Assembly (NCBI RefSeq): GCF_008728835.1
Contig: NZ_CP042582.1
Coordinates: forward strand, 2,507,001-2,571,000
Source of the DNA: Hypericibacter adhaerens
GTDB taxonomy: Bacteria > Pseudomonadota > Alphaproteobacteria > Dongiales > Dongiaceae
Reading direction: 5' to 3'
Length of the DNA stretch: 64,000 nucleotides
Below are positions 55,710 to 64,000 of the stretch, one piece after another. The position numbers and the translations under genes are program-made. The stretch's first letter is position 1. The number at the start of each line of letters is the position of its first letter. The notes beneath the pieces are model-generated. The model saw only the letters and a list, made by a program, of their open reading frames with translations. It was not told the DNA's origin and made no database searches.

Positions 55710-55724
55710 ACATATAACATATGT
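55710..55724. promoter_or_regulatory. AT-rich inverted repeat in the hyfB/methyltransferase intergenic region
   Basis: ACATAT and ATATGT flank AAC, an isolated AT-rich dyad in very GC-rich surroundings. It lies 121 bases upstream of hyfB and 134 bases before the methyltransferase start, so it could serve either promoter. Confidence 0.35.
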
Positions 55725-55857
55725 TGTTTGCTGTCCAGGATGCGGGTTGCTGGAAGAAGGCGACATCTCGAAGGTAATCGGCCCCGCAGCCGAGCGGAAC
55801 CCTCAAGCCGCACTACCGGGCTGCATCCTGCCACCGATCGACGAGCATGATCTTGTG

Positions 55858-56646
55858 ATGAATCTCGACGACGTCTCTCCGCTGATCACCTTGGCCCGGA
55901 CCACGACCCCGTTCGGCGAGATCACCATTTTCCGGAACCGCGAGACGGGTGCGGTGGCCTATTGCCATGGCGACCACTACCAGAGCGAGGCCGATCCGGC
56001 CGGGATCAGCCTGGCGGCCTATGTCCATGCCTTGCACGCCCTGGTGGTACAGACACAGGCGCATGAGGTGCTGATGATCGGCTGCGCCGGCGGGACGCTG
56101 GCGACCATGCTCGCCGCGACGGGCCAGGCCGTGACGGTCGTCGATATCGATCCGGAAGCCATCCGTTTGGCCCGGCAGTATTTCGCCTTGCCGCCCGGCG
56201 TCGAATGCCATGCCAGCGAAGGTCAGGTTTTCCTGGAACGCAGCCCGCACCAGTTCGACGCCATCGTCGTCGACGCCTTCGCCGGCGACAGCGTGCCGGC
56301 CAATCTTCGCTCGCCGGTCTTCTTCCGGCTCGCGCGCGAGCGGCTGGTGCCGGGCGGCTGCCTTTTCTTCAACATGTTCGTCGCGCATGACCTGGACGCC
56401 GATGCAGACCGGGTCGCGGCCCTCATGGCCGAGGCCGGCTTCACGGTGCGGCTGCTCGATTCGCCGGGGCGCACCGAGCGCAACGTCATCGTGATGGGCG
56501 GTGCGGTGACCGGGCTCACATCGCCCGGGATCCTCCTCAGGCCGACGATCAGCGCCGACGATATCGTGACCGAGCTGGCGCAGATGCGGTTCCGCAGCGC
56601 CCGGCGGCGCGCGGCGCGGGCGGACGAGCCTGCCAGCAAAGGATAG
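55858..56646 (+). CDS. Spermidine-synthase-like methyltransferase-fold protein
   Basis: This 262-residue protein has a Rossmann core: EVLMIGCAGGTLATMLAATG (the SAM/dcSAM loop), AVTVVDIDPEAIRLARQYFA, and FDAIVVDAFAGDSVPANLRS as the active-site strand. It resembles short spermine/spermidine-synthase-domain proteins, whose role is usually unknown. Start choice: ATG 55858 (MNLDDVSPLITLA) precedes the conserved region; an in-frame ATG at 55525 would overlap the divergent hyfB gene and is rejected. The Shine-Dalgarno is weak. It is convergent with the glycosyltransferase pair. Confidence 0.75.
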   Translation: MNLDDVSPLITLARTTTPFGEITIFRNRETGAVAYCHGDHYQSEADPAGISLAAYVHALHALVVQTQAHEVLMIGCAGGTLATMLAATGQAVTVVDIDPEAIRLARQYFALPPGVECHASEGQVFLERSPHQFDAIVVDAFAGDSVPANLRSPVFFRLARERLVPGGCLFFNMFVAHDLDADADRVAALMAEAGFTVRLLDSPGRTERNVIVMGGAVTGLTSPGILLRPTISADDIVTELAQMRFRSARRRAARADEPASKG

Positions 56647-56652
56647 CGCGTC

Positions 56653-58791
56653 TCAAGAGGTCCCCTCTTCCGCCGGCAGATCGAAGGTGTGCGGCGGCGC
56701 GCCCGAGACATGGATGCGCCACATCTCGGCATAGGCGCGCTCGAGGCTGCGGGCGAAGCGCGGCGGATCGAACAGGATGGAACGCGGCCGTGCGGTTGCC
56801 AGCCGGGACTTCACCGCCGCGAGGGCGACGGGGTCGCGGCCGAGCGCCACGGCCAGCCGCTCGTATTCGTCGAGATCCGCCACGATCAGGTCCGGCAGGC
56901 CCAGCGTCGTCAGCAGGCTGGCGCCGACACGGCCGGCGAAATCCTCGCCGAGCCGCGCGATCGCGGGAACGCCCGCCAGCAGCGCGTCGCTGACGGTCGT
57001 GTGGCCGCCATAGGTGATGGTGTCGAGCATCAGGTCGGCGAGGCCGATACGCGCCAGATGATCGGGCTTGGGTTTCCGGGCGGCGAAGATCAGGCGCGCC
57101 GGATCGATCCCCGCAGCCCTGGCCGCGCCCTCCAGCCGTGCCAGCATGGCGGGATCGCCGGACAGGAGCCACAGCACCGACCCGGGAACGGCATCCAGGA
57201 TCGTCATCCAGCGCCGGAACGTCTCCCGCTCGATCTTGTACGGGACGCAGAAGCAGCAGAAAACCATGCCCGCCGCGGGCAAGCCCTCGGCTTCGCGGCT
57301 GCCGGGCGGTCCCATGTCCGGCGGCCAGCGATCGTTGGGGAAGTAGGTGTGCGGCAGGCGGCAAAGCCGCTCGCCATAGAGCGGCTCCGCCGCGGGCGGC
57401 GCCACCACCGCATCGGCGATCGCATAGTCGTAGAAGGCGGCGCCGGTGGCGCCCGGGAATCCGATCCAGGTGGCGGTGATCGGCGCCGGCCGCATGGCGG
57501 TGATTTCCTGGCGCGCGAGCCGCGTGGGGCCGTTGAGGTCGATCAGGATGTCGACCCCGTTCTCGTGGATCAGCCGCGCGGCGTCGACATTGCCGACCTC
57601 GCGCAGATCGACGAAGCGGTCGGCGTCCTGCGCGATGCGCCGGCGATAGACGCTGCCATCGTCGGGGCCGATCGCATAGACATCGACCGAGACCCGGCTG
57701 CGGTCATGCGCGCCGAACAGATAGCCGATGAGATGGCTCATCGGATGCTCGCGCAGATCGGAGGAGAGATAGCCGACCGTCAGGCGCTCGCGCGAGGCCG
57801 TGCCGAAGGTGAAGGGTGCTGCCCCTCGCCGCTCGGTCCGGGCGCGCTGGAGCATGCGTTTCGACTGGGCGCGCGCCACGGCGGCATGTTCTGCCGCCGA
57901 GACCGGCAACGACAAGGCGAAGAAGGGCGTGATGGCGCAGGGCTGACCCGCGACCGCCTTCGCGAATTCCGCCCGGAGCTGGGGCATCAGCCGATCGAGC
58001 TCGTCCCAGGCGCAGATGGCCTGGTAGCAGCGCGCGAGCTCGCAGACGGCCTCGCTCAGGTCGGGGTCGAGCTTGTGCGCCTCCTCCAGCTCGGCAATCG
58101 CCCCCGCAATATTGTTCGCATGGCGCAAGGTGCCGCCCAAGGTGAGGCGGAGCTGCGCGTTGCGGGGTTCGGCCTCGATGGCCTTGCGCAGTTCCCGTTC
58201 GGCGCCGGTGAAATCGTTGCGATTGCGGAGATCGTTGGCGAGGCCGAGGCGCGCCACGGCCAGATGCGGTGCCTGGCGCAGCGCGTCCTTCCACAGCGCG
58301 ACGGCCTCGGCTCGTTCGCCGAGGCGATAGAGCGCCGTCCCGAGATTGGCCATGAGGCCGGGATGGCGGGCTTGCGCCCGCAGGCCCGCCCGATAGGTCG
58401 AGACGGCGTCCGCGAGCTCGTCGCATGACGCCAGCAGATTGCCGAGCTCGAGATGATGCTCGGCCGCGTTCGGCGCGAGCTTCACCGCCTGTCTCAAATA
58501 AGTCTTGGCGGCGTCGGTCTCGCCGGCTTCCGCCAGCAGGCGGCCCAATGCGTAGTGGGCGCCGCCATGGTTCGGCGAAACCTTGATGGTCTCCATCATG
58601 ACCCGGCGGCCCTCGTCGCGCCGGCCCATCTCGAGAAGGCAGAGGCCGAGGAGGAAGAGATAGCGCCCGTCCTTGGGGTGAGCCGCGACCGCGCGCCGGT
58701 AGAGCGGCTCGGCCTGGGCGCGCTGGCCGGCCCGGTGAAGAGCCATGGCCTTGACCAGCAGGGGATCGGGCGCGTCGGAAGACGGGGTCAT
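56653..58791 (-). CDS. TPR/O-GlcNAc-transferase-like glycosyltransferase (family 41), second of two
   Basis: This 712-residue protein has TPR repeats over about residues 10-290. A GT41 catalytic half follows: LTVGYLSSDLREHPMSHLIG with the conserved His, ATWIGFPGATGAAFYDYAIA, FCCFCVPYKIERETFRRWM with the UDP-binding Lys region, and TYGGHTTVSDALLAGVPAIA. The pattern matches SPINDLY/OGT-like enzymes that put a sugar on Ser/Thr of proteins. ATG 58791 overlaps the stop of its upstream paralogue by 4 bases. Donor sugar and target are unknown. Confidence 0.88.
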   Translation of the reverse strand: MTPSSDAPDPLLVKAMALHRAGQRAQAEPLYRRAVAAHPKDGRYLFLLGLCLLEMGRRDEGRRVMMETIKVSPNHGGAHYALGRLLAEAGETDAAKTYLRQAVKLAPNAAEHHLELGNLLASCDELADAVSTYRAGLRAQARHPGLMANLGTALYRLGERAEAVALWKDALRQAPHLAVARLGLANDLRNRNDFTGAERELRKAIEAEPRNAQLRLTLGGTLRHANNIAGAIAELEEAHKLDPDLSEAVCELARCYQAICAWDELDRLMPQLRAEFAKAVAGQPCAITPFFALSLPVSAAEHAAVARAQSKRMLQRARTERRGAAPFTFGTASRERLTVGYLSSDLREHPMSHLIGYLFGAHDRSRVSVDVYAIGPDDGSVYRRRIAQDADRFVDLREVGNVDAARLIHENGVDILIDLNGPTRLARQEITAMRPAPITATWIGFPGATGAAFYDYAIADAVVAPPAAEPLYGERLCRLPHTYFPNDRWPPDMGPPGSREAEGLPAAGMVFCCFCVPYKIERETFRRWMTILDAVPGSVLWLLSGDPAMLARLEGAARAAGIDPARLIFAARKPKPDHLARIGLADLMLDTITYGGHTTVSDALLAGVPAIARLGEDFAGRVGASLLTTLGLPDLIVADLDEYERLAVALGRDPVALAAVKSRLATARPRSILFDPPRFARSLERAYAEMWRIHVSGAPPHTFDLPAEEGTS

Positions 58792-60923
58792 GGGCCCGCC
58801 TCCTCGCCGATCCGGATCGGACGCGGCGGGCCGCCCTCGCGATGGATCCGCCACATCTCGGCATAAGCGCGCTCGAGATCGCGCGCGAAGCGGTCCGTGT
58901 CGAACAGAGGCGCCGTCGGCAGGGCGGCGGCCAGCTTCGCCTTGAGCCGGTCGAGCGCGGGGCGATCGGATCCCAGCCGGATCGCCAGGGCCTCGTAGCT
59001 TCTGCCGTCCTCGCAGATCAGCTCGTCAAGACCGACGGCAGAAAGCAGGCTGGCGCCGACGCGGGCTGGGAAGTCGTCGCCGCATCGGGTGATGGCCGGG
59101 ACGCCGGCCGCCAACGTGTCGCTGATGGTGGTATGGCCGCCATAGGTGAAGGTGTCGAGCATGAGGTCGGCCAAGCCCATGCGCGCCAGATGGTCGGGCT
59201 TCGGTTTGTGGGGAGCGAAGATCAGCCGCTCTGCCGCGATGCCTGCTTCCGCGGCCGCGGCACGCAGATTCCGGAGCTGGATGTCGTGGCCCGCCATGAG
59301 CCAAAGAACCGAGCCCGGCACGCGATGGAGGATGCTCATCCAGAGCCGGAAGGTCTCGCGCTCGATCTTGTAGCCCGTGCAGAAGGAGCAGAAGGCCATC
59401 GCTTCTTTCGGCAGGCCTTCGGCCTTCCGCGTCGTTGCCGGACCCAGGACCGGCGGCCAACGGTCATTCACCTGATAGCTGTGCGGCAGCCGGCAGAGGC
59501 GCTCGGCATAGAAGCGTTCGCTCGCCGCCGGCACGACGATCCCGTCCACGATGACATAATCGTAGAAATCGGCGCCTGATGTGCCCGGGAAGCTGAGCCA
59601 CGTCGCCACGACCGGTGCCGGGCGCATGGCGGCGATCTCAGTGCGTGCCATGGCGGTCAGCCCGTTGATGTCGACCAGGATATCGATGCCATCGGCATGG
59701 ATGCGGCGCGCTGCTTCGACATTGTTCAGGTCGCGCAGGTCGATGAACCGATCGGCGTCCGCTTCGAACCGCCGGCGATATCGGCTGCCGTCGTCGGGCC
59801 CGAGCGAATAAGCCGATACCGTCACACGACGGCGATCATGCGCGCCGAACAGGCTGGCGAGGAGATGCCCACCGGCGTGATCGCGCAAATCCGACGAAAG
59901 ATAACCGATCGAGAGCCGGTCGCGCGAGCGGTCAGGGAAGGTCAGCGGCGGCATGCCCCGCCATTCCGCGGTTGCCTGGGCCGAGACCTGTCGGGCGCGA
60001 ACCCGCGCGACGGCCGCTCTTTCCTCTGCCGTCGCTGGTAGCGCCAGGGCGAAGAAAGGAGGAATGCCGCATTCTCGCCCCGCCAGGGCCTTGGCGAACT
60101 CCGCGCGGATGTCGGGCATCAACCGGTCGAGATCGTCCCAGGCGCAGATCGACTGGTAGCAGCGCGCGAGCTCCCCGACCGTGTCGCCCGACCGGGGATC
60201 GAGCGCCCTTGCCGCCTCCAGCTCCACGATCGCCGCCGGCGCATCGTCGCGATAGCGCAGCAGGCGGCCGAGGCTCGACCGGATCTGCGGATTGCGCGGC
60301 TCGGCGGCCGCGGCGAGGCGGAGCTCGCGCTCGGCGCCCGCCAGATCGTTGCGGCTGCGCAGATCGTTGGCGAGCCCGAGACGGGCCACCCCCAGGCTGG
60401 GCATCCGCTGCAGGGCTTCATTCCAGAGCGCCAGGGCTGTCGCGCGCTCGCCGTAGCGATAGAGCGCGGTGGCGAGGTTGGACTGGATGCCCGGATGTCC
60501 GGGCGCGATGCGCAGCGCCGCGTCGAACGCCTCGATGGCACCTGGGAGATCGTTCATCCGGGCCAGCAGATTGCCGAGCTCGACATGATGCTCGGCGACA
60601 TTCGGCCCCAGGGCCACGGCTTGCAGGAGATGGGTCCTGGCAGGCTCATCCTCGCCGTCCTGCGCCAGCAGGCGCCCCAGCGCATAGTGAGCGCCGGCAT
60701 GCAGCGGTGCCGTCGCCACCGTCTCGGCCATGACGGTGCGGCCCTCGGCGAGCTTGCCCTGCTGCAGGAGGCAGAGCCCGAGGAGATAGTGATAGCGCCC
60801 GTCCCGCGGATGGGCGGCCGCGGCTTGGCGATAGAGCGGCTCGGCCTCGGCGGTACGCCCCGCCTTGTGCAAGGCCATCGCCTGGGTCAGCAGCGGATCG
60901 GCTGTTGCGGAACTCGACGTCAT
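58788..60923 (-). CDS. TPR/O-GlcNAc-transferase-like glycosyltransferase (family 41), first of two
   Basis: This 711-residue paralogue of the next gene downstream is collinear along its whole length and nearly identical in size. N-terminal TPRs (about residues 10-290) precede the GT41 half with LSIGYLSSDLRDHAGGHLLA, ATWLSFPGTSGADFYDYVIV, FCSFCTGYKIERETFRLWM and TYGGHTTISDTLAAGVPAIT. REHPMSH of the other copy is RDHAGGH here, so the catalytic-pocket sequence differs. The two likely arose by tandem duplication and may differ in substrate. Confidence 0.88.
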   Translation of the reverse strand: MTSSSATADPLLTQAMALHKAGRTAEAEPLYRQAAAAHPRDGRYHYLLGLCLLQQGKLAEGRTVMAETVATAPLHAGAHYALGRLLAQDGEDEPARTHLLQAVALGPNVAEHHVELGNLLARMNDLPGAIEAFDAALRIAPGHPGIQSNLATALYRYGERATALALWNEALQRMPSLGVARLGLANDLRSRNDLAGAERELRLAAAAEPRNPQIRSSLGRLLRYRDDAPAAIVELEAARALDPRSGDTVGELARCYQSICAWDDLDRLMPDIRAEFAKALAGRECGIPPFFALALPATAEERAAVARVRARQVSAQATAEWRGMPPLTFPDRSRDRLSIGYLSSDLRDHAGGHLLASLFGAHDRRRVTVSAYSLGPDDGSRYRRRFEADADRFIDLRDLNNVEAARRIHADGIDILVDINGLTAMARTEIAAMRPAPVVATWLSFPGTSGADFYDYVIVDGIVVPAASERFYAERLCRLPHSYQVNDRWPPVLGPATTRKAEGLPKEAMAFCSFCTGYKIERETFRLWMSILHRVPGSVLWLMAGHDIQLRNLRAAAAEAGIAAERLIFAPHKPKPDHLARMGLADLMLDTFTYGGHTTISDTLAAGVPAITRCGDDFPARVGASLLSAVGLDELICEDGRSYEALAIRLGSDRPALDRLKAKLAAALPTAPLFDTDRFARDLERAYAEMWRIHREGGPPRPIRIGEEAGP

Positions 60924-60966
60924 GGCGGGCGCAGTCTATCGGCCCGACTCCGACGCGGCCAGCCGC

Positions 60967-63111
60967 CTAATTCTCCTCGTCCGTCGCGGAATCGCCATCG
61001 GTGAGCGGGCGCGCCACCCAAGGACGGTTGCCCCGGCTCTCCGCCACGGTCTCGACCTCGACCGCGCCCGGCTCGAGCCAGATCGCATGGCCGCCTTGCC
61101 GCCACAGATCGAAGCGATCGATGACGCGGCCGGCCGAAGGACATGGCGTGCGCACCGGCTCGAGCGCGATGACGAGGTCGGCGCGGTTGCAATCCTCCGG
61201 CAGCGCCTCGGTGCTCCAGGCCAGCGCCACCAGATGGCCCTCGTTCCGATAAAGGCATCCGAGCGGGTCGCAGGCGAGCCGGCCCCCGGCCCCTGCTCCC
61301 TGGCCAGGCCAGCGGTCGCTCTCGCTCTGACCCGCCCGCCGCAACCAGGTTTCCGCGGCGAGGCTGCTGCGTTGCGTGTTGAGCACCAGCTCCCCGTCGG
61401 GCGCCTTCACCGCGAGGAGCTTGCCATCCTCGGCGACCAGGATGTCGGGGGTCTGCGTCAGCAGCATCGTCGCCATGCCGGCCAGGATCGGGACGATCCC
61501 GGCATAGCGCCAGGGTCGATGCCAGAGGCAAAGCCAAAGCCCGCCGAGCGTGACCATGATCAGCCCCGCGAGCGGCATGGCGGGCAGCATGAGGACCGCA
61601 CCCGGCAGGGCCGCGACCGTTTGCGCGATCCAGATGATGCCGTCGATGCCCCAGCCCATCGGAACGAGCGCCAGCGCCTCCAGCCCGAAGGGCATCAGCA
61701 GGCAGGCGGCGACGGCCCAGGGCATGACCCAGAATCCGGTCAGCGGTATCGCCATGAGATTGGCGAGCACACTGTATTCGCTGAAACGGTTGAAGTGATA
61801 GATCGCGAAGGGCGCCGTGGCGGCACCGGCGATCAGGCTCGTCGCGACCAGACCACCGAGATAGAGGGACGTGCGTCGGATCGGCCCCGCATCGGCGCGC
61901 AAGCCCGCCCGCCATTCGCGGCTGCCCTCGTAGGCCGCGATCAGCGCCATGACGGCCGCGAAGGACATCTGGAAGCTGGGACCGATCATCGCGTCCGGCC
62001 GGATCAGAAGCACGACGAAGGCGGCCCAGGCGATCAACCGCATCGAGAAAGCGACACGGTCGACCAGCACCGCCAGCAGCACGAGCCCGGTCATGAGGAA
62101 GGCGCGCTGGGTCGGGATCGGGCTGCCGGCCAGCAGCGTGTAGAATCCGGCGCCGAGGATCGCTGCGAGTGCCGCCCATTTCTTGATCGGGTGGCGCAGC
62201 GCCAGGGAGGGCCACAGCGCCATCAGGGCCCGAGTGCAGAAGAACAGGATCGCCGCCACGAAGCCCACATGAAGGCCGGAGATCGACAATAGATGCGCGA
62301 GGCCGGAATCGCGCATCGCGGTCATGACCGGCTTGTCGATCGCGGTCTGCGTACCGGTGACGAGGGCGACCGCCATCGCGCCCTCCTGATCCGGCAGCAC
62401 GGCCAGGATCCGCGCCGAGATCGCCGCGCGGATATCGGCAATGACGGTGTCGAGCCGGCCGGCCGCGATCTCGCCCGGTGTTTCGACCTCGGCACCGCCG
62501 AACGCGAAGCCGATGGCGCCGATGCCGTTGAAGAACGCATCGCGCTGGAAATCGAACCCGCCGGGCGCGAAGGGCGGTGCCGGCGGCGAGAGCTTGCCCA
62601 GCAGGGAAACGCGGTCTCCCGGCGTCAGCCCGGGCGTCTCGCGCATCAGCTTGATGCGCAGGCGTGCGGGGGTTGCGTCGGGGGCGATCCCGGCGATGAC
62701 GGGATCGGCCAGCACCAGCCGCTGGCCCGACGGCAGCGGCTCGATATCGAGGATGCGCCCCGCGATCCGGACAGGCCCGATATCGCGCTCGAGGATCGGG
62801 GCCGCCACCCAGGCGGTGCGAAGGCCGGCGGCGCCGAACCCGAGCGCCACCAAGGTCATCGCGGCGGCGAGCCCCATCAAGCCTGGCTGCCGCCGGCAAA
62901 GGAGGCAGAGCAGGATTCCCAGAACGGCCAAGCCCGGCCCGAGCCAGAGCGGCGGCTCCTCCCGCAGGCCGAAATAGACCGCCACGCCGGTTCCGAGCGC
63001 CACGGGCGCCCAAAGCAGCCACTGGTCGCGCTCGGCCGCGAACCAGCGGCCCAGGCGCAGCCCGATCCGACCCAGTCCCAGGGTCGGGATGGTCAAGGCG
63101 GTCCCGCTCAT
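60967..63111 (-). CDS. comEC: ComEC/Rec2-family membrane protein
   Basis: This 714-residue protein has an N-terminal helical/OB-like DUF4131 region (about residues 35-200) and a competence domain with multiple helices (about 225-510) containing GLAHLLSISGLHVGFVAAIL and AGSPIPTQRAFLMTGLVLLA. The C-terminal beta-lactamase-like part (about 530-714) lacks a visible HxHxDH metal motif. Bacterial ComEC carries single-stranded DNA across the inner membrane. No other competence genes are in the window. ATG 63111 is preferred over an upstream TTG. Confidence 0.88.
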   Translation of the reverse strand: MSGTALTIPTLGLGRIGLRLGRWFAAERDQWLLWAPVALGTGVAVYFGLREEPPLWLGPGLAVLGILLCLLCRRQPGLMGLAAAMTLVALGFGAAGLRTAWVAAPILERDIGPVRIAGRILDIEPLPSGQRLVLADPVIAGIAPDATPARLRIKLMRETPGLTPGDRVSLLGKLSPPAPPFAPGGFDFQRDAFFNGIGAIGFAFGGAEVETPGEIAAGRLDTVIADIRAAISARILAVLPDQEGAMAVALVTGTQTAIDKPVMTAMRDSGLAHLLSISGLHVGFVAAILFFCTRALMALWPSLALRHPIKKWAALAAILGAGFYTLLAGSPIPTQRAFLMTGLVLLAVLVDRVAFSMRLIAWAAFVVLLIRPDAMIGPSFQMSFAAVMALIAAYEGSREWRAGLRADAGPIRRTSLYLGGLVATSLIAGAATAPFAIYHFNRFSEYSVLANLMAIPLTGFWVMPWAVAACLLMPFGLEALALVPMGWGIDGIIWIAQTVAALPGAVLMLPAMPLAGLIMVTLGGLWLCLWHRPWRYAGIVPILAGMATMLLTQTPDILVAEDGKLLAVKAPDGELVLNTQRSSLAAETWLRRAGQSESDRWPGQGAGAGGRLACDPLGCLYRNEGHLVALAWSTEALPEDCNRADLVIALEPVRTPCPSAGRVIDRFDLWRQGGHAIWLEPGAVEVETVAESRGNRPWVARPLTDGDSATDEEN

Positions 63112-63260
63112 GTCCGGCTCCCCTGAAGCCAGACTAGCCCATTCCAGGGGCCGGGTCCCCAAAGGGGCGCTGGTTGGGCGCGCCGGATTCAGCCAGAATT
63201 GGCCCTTTCCGGCGGTGGGGCGGGCGTGTCCGGCCCCCGCAGCGAGGGAGAGAGACGGCC

Positions 63261-64000
63261 ATGCTCAGCGAGGCGCAGATCGACCAGTTCTGGCGCGACG
63301 GATATCTGGTGGTCCCGAATGCGGTGACGCCGGACCAGCTCGACGGGCTGCGCCGGGAGGTCGCGGGCTGGGTCGAGGAGAGCCGGCATCACCGCTCGCC
63401 CTTCGGTCCCCCCACCCTCGACGGACGGCCGCGCTTCGACATGGGCGAGGAGCATTCGGCCGAACGGCCGGCGCTGCGGCGGATCAACAATCCCTCCGAC
63501 ATCTCCGCCGCCTATATGGAGGTGGTGAAGAATTCCGCCATGACCGACATGGTGGCGGACCTGATCGGCCCCGATGTGAAGTTCCATCACTGCAAGATCA
63601 ATCTCAAGCTGCCGGGCACCAACACCGAGGTCGGCTATCACCAGGACTTCGCTTATACGCCCCACACCAACGACGACCTGGTCACGTCGCTGCTGATGCT
63701 CGACGACATGACCGCCGAGAATGGCTGCCTCAAGGTCATTCCCGGCAGCCATCGGGGACCGCTCTACTCGCTCTATGACGGCGAGCGCTTCACCGGCGCG
63801 GTCGCTCCGGCGGTCGAGCGCCGCTTCAAGCCCGAGGAGGTCTCGGTGATGGGGCCGGCCGGCAGCGTCTGTTTCATGCATACCTGCCTGCTGCACGGGT
63901 CGGACGCGAACCGCTCGACCCGGTCGCGCGGCCTCTATATCTGCGTCATGAGCGCCGCCGACGCCTTCCCGCTTTCCAGGAACGTGATGGCCAATCCCAA
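63261..64000 (+). CDS. Phytanoyl-CoA dioxygenase family protein (3' truncated)
   Basis: The frame from ATG 63261, preceded by GCGAGGGAGAGA, stays open to the window end (246 codons). IDQFWRDGYLVVPNAVTPDQ is the typical start. VGYHQDFAYTPHTNDDLVTS supplies the Fe(II)-binding His-x-Asp pair and NGCLKVIPGSHRGPLYSLYD the family hairpin. HTCLLHGSDANRSTRSRGLY carries the distal His and the Arg for 2-oxoglutarate. It is an Fe(II)/2-oxoglutarate hydroxylase; the substrate is unknown. The C-terminal end is outside the window. Confidence 0.88.
   Translation, partial: MLSEAQIDQFWRDGYLVVPNAVTPDQLDGLRREVAGWVEESRHHRSPFGPPTLDGRPRFDMGEEHSAERPALRRINNPSDISAAYMEVVKNSAMTDMVADLIGPDVKFHHCKINLKLPGTNTEVGYHQDFAYTPHTNDDLVTSLLMLDDMTAENGCLKVIPGSHRGPLYSLYDGERFTGAVAPAVERRFKPEEVSVMGPAGSVCFMHTCLLHGSDANRSTRSRGLYICVMSAADAFPLSRNVMANP

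Noticed and set aside
55525-55857. Extended N-terminus for the spermidine-synthase-like protein from ATG 55525
   Set aside because: It would overlap the divergent hyfB coding region and adds about 110 residues with no family match.

Overview
The window is about 64 kb of very GC-rich DNA with tightly packed genes. Gene order and protein features point to an alphaproteobacterium of the Rhodospirillales type. The main evidence is the block dusB-ntrB-ntrC-ntrY-ntrX-trkA-(PLP aminotransferase)-hfq-hflX, a fused ispDF, the tpiA-secG-pyrG-kdsA-eno neighbourhood, and a LexA box of the alphaproteobacterial GTTC-N7-GTTC type. I saw no rRNA, tRNA, CRISPR array, insertion sequence or prophage.

Layout. 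1-2.5 kb: end of a haem-uptake ABC operon (hmuTUV, first gene cut by the window edge). 2.7-5.4 kb: a small DUF4926 protein, a DUF429 protein, pncC and ispDF. 5.6-6.5 kb: a CcsA-family membrane protein. 6.6-15.4 kb: the nitrogen/redox regulatory block dusB-ntrBC-ntrYX-trkA. 15.5-19.7 kb: aminotransferase, HAD phosphatase, hfq, hflX and an inositol-phosphatase-family protein. 19.7-26.8 kb: an old-yellow-enzyme reductase, a beta-hydroxyacid dehydrogenase, a GNAT protein, mazG, and a transporter pair (EamA, BenE) divergent from a GntR regulator. 27-39 kb: K+/H+ antiporter, eno, DinB-like and GNAT proteins, a hydrolase, kdsA, pyrG, secG, tpiA and a PpiD-like foldase. 39-48.3 kb: trpE, an EamA transporter, a polysaccharide deacetylase, then trpG-trpD-trpC-moaC-moeA and lexA. 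48.4-55.6 kb: a compact six-gene hyf-like membrane complex. 55.8-64 kb: a spermidine-synthase-like methyltransferase, two tandem TPR/O-GlcNAc-transferase-like paralogues, comEC and a truncated phytanoyl-CoA dioxygenase.

Most genes are conserved housekeeping genes; the unusual signals lie between them. (i) The 402-base gap at 22447-22848 carries a second LexA-type box inside a promoter. It is followed, with no good reading frame, by paired stems and an intrinsic-terminator-like hairpin, which together look like an SOS-controlled small RNA of about 140 nt. (ii) The hyf-like operon encodes a complex-I/group-4-hydrogenase relative whose large subunit lacks the N-terminal Ni-binding cysteines, so it is probably an ion-pumping complex that is not a hydrogenase. 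(iii) Two OGT-like glycosyltransferases are a tandem duplication with no visible target gene nearby. (iv) The benE/gntR intergenic region has two interlocking promoters around a perfect 12-bp palindrome. (v) Two families of dispersed palindromic repeats occupy the intergenic spaces, and a run of 14 G lies upstream of mazG.

All functional names come from reading motifs and gene context; no database search or folding calculation was run.
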